DNA of 64,000 bases from positions 1-64,000 of the forward strand of contig JBEKEK010000003.1 of the NCBI GenBank assembly GCA_050013875.1, in the 5' to 3' direction. Within the stretch, counting starts at the first letter, position 1. Each line of letters opens with the position of its first letter. Of this stretch, positions 60,614 through 64,000 are shown in pieces. Source of the DNA: Trebonia sp050013875. GTDB taxonomy: Bacteria; Actinomycetota; Actinomycetes; Streptosporangiales; Streptosporangiaceae. A program made the translations under genes and the position numbers. The notes beneath the pieces were generated by a model. The model was given only the letters and a program-made list of their open reading frames with translations. It was not told the DNA's origin and did no database searches.

Positions 60614-62595
60614 CGCGGGGTCCCCGCGCGGTTCCTCGCGTAGGCGGCGAACTGGGTGAGGGCGTCGTAGTCATCGACGGCGTCGCGGGCGACGACCGCG
60701 TCCGGGGGCTGGCCCTGAATGATCCGCTTGACCGGGACCTCGAGCTTCTTCCCGGTCCTGGTATGCGGGATGGCGGTGACGGCGATAACGTCGTCGGGGA
60801 CGTGCCGGGGCGAGGCGTGCGCGGCGATCGCGCTCTTGATCGACTGCTTCAGCTCCCCGGTGAGCCCGGCCCCGTCAGCCAGGACGACGAACAGCGCCAG
60901 CCAGTAAGCGCCGTCGCCAAGCTCGGCGCCGATCACCAGCGACTCGGTCAGCTCCGGGATCTTGTCCACGACGGCGTAGATGTCGGCGCTGCCGAGGCGG
61001 ACGCCGTTCCGGTTGAGGGTGGAGTCCGACCGGCCAGACACGATGACGCTGCCGCGCTCGGTGATCTCCACCCAGTCGCCGTGCCGCCAGACGCCGGGGA
61101 AGGTGGAGAAGTAGGCGTCCCGGTAGCGGGCACCGTCGGGGTCGTTCCAGAAGCGGACCGGCATCGACGGCATCGGCTTGGTCACGACCAGCTCACCCAC
61201 GGCGCCGATCACTGGCCGGCCGGCGTCGTCCCACGCCTCGAGGGCAACACCCAGGTTGGGGGCGGAGATCTCGCCCGGCCATACGTCCGTGGTCGGGGCA
61301 CTGCCGGCGAAGCCGCCCACCGCGTCGGTCCCGCCGCTGGTGGAGGCGACCTGAACGTGCGGGCCGACCGCGTCGTGAACCCAGTGGTAGGACTGCGCGG
61401 TCAGCGGGGAGCCGGTGCAGCCGAGCACCCGCAGCGCGCTGAGGTCGAGATCACGGCCAGGGTTGAGCCCCGCCTTGGCGCTCGCGAGCAGGTAGCCGGG
61501 GCTGACCCCCAGCATCGCGACCCGCTGATCGGCGGCGATCTGCCACAGTCGGGCCGGATCCGGATAGCCAGGGCTCCCGTCGTAGAGCACGATCGGCGCG
61601 CCGACCAGCAGGGCGGACGCCACGATGTTCCACATCATCCAGTTGGTGGTGGTGTACCAGAACAGCGGTCTGTCCGGGGCCGCGCCGAGGTGCAGGCCGA
61701 GGGACTTGAAGTGCTCAAGCAGGACACCGCCGTGGCCGTGCACGATCCCCTTGGGCAGGCCGGTGGTGCCGGAGGAGAAGAGCACCCAGAGCGGCGCGTC
61801 GAAATCGAGGCGGTCAAACCTGAGCCCGGCCGGTTCCGCGGTCGCCGTCTCCCAGCTGACGTCGTGGCTCCCGGGCTCAACCGGGGACGCCAAGCCGACG
61901 TTGGTGACATGGACGGTGGCGCGCAGGGTGGGCAGCGCCCGCTGCAGCGCGGCCACCTCGGCGCGGCGGTCATGCACCCTGCCGTTCCACGGGTAGCCGT
62001 CCGCGGCGAACAAGATCACCGGCTCCAGCTGGGCGAACCGGGCGGCGGCGCCGTCGGCGCCGTAGTCCTGCGCGCAGGCCGACCAGATCGCGCCGATGCT
62101 GGCGGTGGCCAGGAACGCGATCAGGGTCGGGGTGGTGTCCGGCAGGTAGCCGACGACCCGGTCGCCGCGGCCCACGCCGGCCGCGCGGAGCCACTGGGCC
62201 AGCGCGGCGACCTGACCTCGGAGCTGCGCCCAGGTCGTCTGGCTGGTGGTCCCGTCCTCGCTGACGGCGCTGACCGCCACCACGTCGTCGTCGCCCGGCC
62301 GGCCCCGCAGGGCATGCTCGGCGTAGTTGAGCCTGCTGCCGGGGAACCAGCGTGCTCCCGGCATGACGGCGTCGGCCAGCACCACCTCGTGGCTGCCGTC
62401 CGCCTCGACGGCGAAGAAGTCCCAGACCCCGGCCCAGAACTCGGCCAGGTGGTCGACCGACCAGCGCCACAGGTCGAGGTACCCGGCGAACTCGGCCCCG
62501 GTCCTGTCGGTGATGAAGCGGCCGAACCGGGCGATCGCCGAGTCGGCCGCGGCGGCCGGTTCCGGCCGCCAGATCGGCGTGACGGTGCCGGTCAC
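60610..62595 (-). CDS. Acetoacetyl-CoA synthetase (acetoacetate-CoA ligase)
   Basis: A 661-residue ANL-superfamily ligase. It has the AMP-binding P-loop FSSGTTGLPKGIVHG, the region YTTTNWMMWNIVASALL typical of acetoacetyl-CoA synthetases, ASTSGGTDAVGGF and the C-terminal hinge SGRSDSTLNRNGVRLG. It makes acetoacetyl-CoA from acetoacetate, ATP and CoA. In this operon it follows ring-cleavage-type genes, so it may recover acetoacetate released by an FAH-type hydrolase (inference). It overlaps both neighbours by 4 bp. Confidence 0.9.
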   Translation of the reverse strand: MTGTVTPIWRPEPAAAADSAIARFGRFITDRTGAEFAGYLDLWRWSVDHLAEFWAGVWDFFAVEADGSHEVVLADAVMPGARWFPGSRLNYAEHALRGRPGDDDVVAVSAVSEDGTTSQTTWAQLRGQVAALAQWLRAAGVGRGDRVVGYLPDTTPTLIAFLATASIGAIWSACAQDYGADGAAARFAQLEPVILFAADGYPWNGRVHDRRAEVAALQRALPTLRATVHVTNVGLASPVEPGSHDVSWETATAEPAGLRFDRLDFDAPLWVLFSSGTTGLPKGIVHGHGGVLLEHFKSLGLHLGAAPDRPLFWYTTTNWMMWNIVASALLVGAPIVLYDGSPGYPDPARLWQIAADQRVAMLGVSPGYLLASAKAGLNPGRDLDLSALRVLGCTGSPLTAQSYHWVHDAVGPHVQVASTSGGTDAVGGFAGSAPTTDVWPGEISAPNLGVALEAWDDAGRPVIGAVGELVVTKPMPSMPVRFWNDPDGARYRDAYFSTFPGVWRHGDWVEITERGSVIVSGRSDSTLNRNGVRLGSADIYAVVDKIPELTESLVIGAELGDGAYWLALFVVLADGAGLTGELKQSIKSAIAAHASPRHVPDDVIAVTAIPHTRTGKKLEVPVKRIIQGQPPDAVVARDAVDDYDALTQFAAYARNRAGTPR

Positions 62596-63569
62596 GAGGG
62601 CTGGTGAGCGCCGGCCATCAGCGCACCGAGGTCCTCAGGGGCAAGGAACGACGGGGGCGGGGGCGGCCCCCAGGCCCACAGCGACCTCGCGCCCTCCCAC
62701 ACCCCTGGCTTCCACACGGCGTCGTCGACGATGCAGTCCAGGTCGGAGTAGTACTCGGAGAAGTTGCCGGCCGGGTCCTTGAGGTACCAGAAGAAGTTGG
62801 AGCCGATGTAGTGCCGGCCAAGACCCCAAGCGTGCCGGGACGGGTCGCCCGCGAGCATGGCCGATGCGCCGCGGCCGACCTCGTCCACGTCGTTCACCTG
62901 CCAGGAGGTGTGGTGCAGAAACGCCACCGGCGCCTGCTGGACCAGGACGTTGTGGTGGTCGGTGGAGCAGCGCATGAACGCGGCGATGTCTGACACCTCG
63001 TCGCTGATCTTGAACCCGATGCCGTGGGTGAAGAACCGCTGTGAGCCCTCCCGGTCGGTGGAGCCGAGCACGACGTGGCCGAGCTTGCGCGGCCGGACCG
63101 GCTGCTCGCGCAGGATGCCGGGCGCCCGCTCGTCGGTCCGGACGGTCACCCCCGGGGCGTTATAGCCGGGGGCCGGCGTCGCCTCCTGCGCGACGCGGCC
63201 CGCGATCTCCACCCGGACGGTCACCCGGGTGCCCGGGTCGGCCGCGGTGACGCTGCCCTCGCCCCGCTCGACCGGCACCTCGAGCGCGGCGAGCCCGGCG
63301 GCGACCCGGTCCAGGTCATCGGGGTCATCGACGCCGACGCCGAGCCGCACCAGACGGCGCAGGTCCGAGTGCACGATGGTCAGCTGTTCGCCGCCGTCGA
63401 CGGTGGCGAAGGTCCGCCGCCCGCCTGACCCCGCTGCCTCCGGGCCGGCCGGGCCGGCCGGGCCAGCGGAAGCGTCGGTGGGAATGAGGCCGAACTCCGC
63501 GTAGTAAGCGGCCGTCTGCTCGACGTTCGGCACGCCCATGACGATGTGGGTCAGGCGGTGCAGCGGCAT
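62592..63569 (-). CDS. VOC-family extradiol-type dioxygenase
   Basis: A 325-residue two-module vicinal-oxygen-chelate protein, like 2,3-dihydroxybiphenyl or catechol 2,3-dioxygenases. The Fe ligands of the active C-terminal module are visible as GHVVLGS (His), FLHHTSWQV (His) and GNFSEYYSD (Glu). The N-terminal module has the fold but lacks a clear metal triad. It should open a catechol-like ring by meta cleavage, but other VOC reactions are possible. The stop overlaps the synthetase start by 4 bp, and the FAH-family gene ends 2 bp upstream. Confidence 0.85.
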   Translation of the reverse strand: MPLHRLTHIVMGVPNVEQTAAYYAEFGLIPTDASAGPAGPAGPEAAGSGGRRTFATVDGGEQLTIVHSDLRRLVRLGVGVDDPDDLDRVAAGLAALEVPVERGEGSVTAADPGTRVTVRVEIAGRVAQEATPAPGYNAPGVTVRTDERAPGILREQPVRPRKLGHVVLGSTDREGSQRFFTHGIGFKISDEVSDIAAFMRCSTDHHNVLVQQAPVAFLHHTSWQVNDVDEVGRGASAMLAGDPSRHAWGLGRHYIGSNFFWYLKDPAGNFSEYYSDLDCIVDDAVWKPGVWEGARSLWAWGPPPPPSFLAPEDLGALMAGAHQPS

Positions 63570-63571
63570 GG

Positions 63572-64000
63572 CTAGGCCTCCGGGGTGGTGAAGAAGGAGT
63601 GCCGCATCTCGCCCAGTCCCTCGATGTGAGTGGTCAGGATGTCGCCGTCGGCCAGATAGCGCGGGGGCTTGCGGCCCAGCCCGACCCCGGAAGGCGTGCC
63701 GGTGAAGATGACGTCCCCGGGCAGCAGCGGGACGCTGGCCGACAGGTTCGCGATGAGCTCGGGCACCGAGAAGATCAGCTGGCTGGTCCGGCTGAGCTGG
63801 ACCACCTCGCCGTTGACCTCGCAGCCGAGCTCGAGGTCGTTGGGATCCGCGATCTCGTCCAGGGTGACCAGCCAGGGGCCGATCGGGCCGTAACCGGGCA
63901 GCGACTTGCCCATGCTGAACTGCGGCGGCTTCGCGGCGACCTGCAGCACCCGCTCGGAGATGTCCTGGCCGACCGCGTAGCCGGCCACGTAGTCCAGGGC
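63572..64000 (-). CDS. FAH-family hydrolase/isomerase, 5' end beyond window
   Basis: The C-terminal portion of a fumarylacetoacetate hydrolase-family protein; the frame is open to the right edge of the window, so the start and the first metal-binding residues are missing. Visible parts are YVAGYAVGQDISER, GKSLPGYGPIGPWLVT, the catalytic-domain segment LLPGDVIFTGTPSGVG and TTHIEGLGEMRH. Members hydrolyse or isomerise ring-cleavage products such as fumarylacetoacetate, acylpyruvates or 2-hydroxyhepta-2,4-dienedioate. It is the first visible gene of the operon, 2 bp from the dioxygenase gene. Confidence 0.88.
   Translation of the reverse strand, partial: ALDYVAGYAVGQDISERVLQVAAKPPQFSMGKSLPGYGPIGPWLVTLDEIADPNDLELGCEVNGEVVQLSRTSQLIFSVPELIANLSASVPLLPGDVIFTGTPSGVGLGRKPPRYLADGDILTTHIEGLGEMRHSFFTTPEA

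Overview
The window is high-GC actinobacterial DNA (Actinomycetota). It carries rbpA, an actinobacterial polyprenol-phosphate mannose synthase, part of a conservon (cvnA-cvnB-like pair), a PAC2-family protein, a DinB2-type polymerase and several large membrane glycosyltransferases. No rRNA, ribosomal protein or other phylogenetic marker is present, so I do not go below phylum. Genes are tightly packed on both strands, with many 4-bp start/stop overlaps. There is no phage, plasmid or CRISPR locus.

Layout. 0-8.3 kb: rbpA and ppm (convergent), a possible structured RNA upstream of ppm, a secreted L,D-transpeptidase, a metallo-beta-lactamase/cupin pair, an incomplete conservon (NIT-domain sensor kinase plus roadblock protein) and a decayed O-methyltransferase. 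8.3-14.8 kb: a branched-chain amino-acid type ABC transporter (livKHMGF) preceded by a LacI-family regulator gene; four copies of an AACGATCGTT-like palindrome lie between them. 14.8-22.2 kb: a wHTH regulator with a small gene, an O-methyltransferase and a TetR gene that share one operator, and a large GH38 alpha-mannosidase. 22.3-36 kb: an FHA-PrsW fusion, a GT39-type transferase, an MFS pump with divergent TetR and twin operators, Lrp, PAC2, M24 peptidase, a 5'-3' exonuclease, a Rieske lipoprotein and secreted or membrane proteins of unknown function. 36-50 kb: a CDF metal exporter, a 31-bp repeat array, then a selenocysteine locus (tRNA-Sec, selB, selA) with moaA and a GH13 glucosidase. Two strongly similar membrane glycosyltransferase genes in opposite orientation bracket this locus. 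49.4-57.4 kb: a 36-bp perfect palindrome, a DinB2-type polymerase, a GT87 transferase, an FAD monooxygenase, a RelE/ParE-type protein with a coiled-coil insertion, a phosphoesterase and a DJ-1/GlxA pair. 57.4-59.2 kb: an AbiEi/DUF559-type gene framed by two related inverted-repeat elements, then a 17-bp tandem array. 59.2-64 kb: a four-gene catabolic operon (FAH-family enzyme cut by the window edge, extradiol-type dioxygenase, acetoacetyl-CoA synthetase, amidohydrolase).

How the genes fit together. selA and selB overlap and lie near selC, so the cell should make selenoproteins; no selenoprotein gene is in the window. moaA beside them fits a molybdenum selenoenzyme such as formate dehydrogenase elsewhere (inference). 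Three regulator-target sets can be read from matching palindromes: LacI with liv, TetR with the O-methyltransferase, and TetR with the MFS pump. The most unusual items are the framed DUF559 cassette, the coiled-coil-inserted toxin-like protein, the displaced 3' piece of tRNA-Sec, the 31-bp array and the isoleucine at the DinB steric-gate position.
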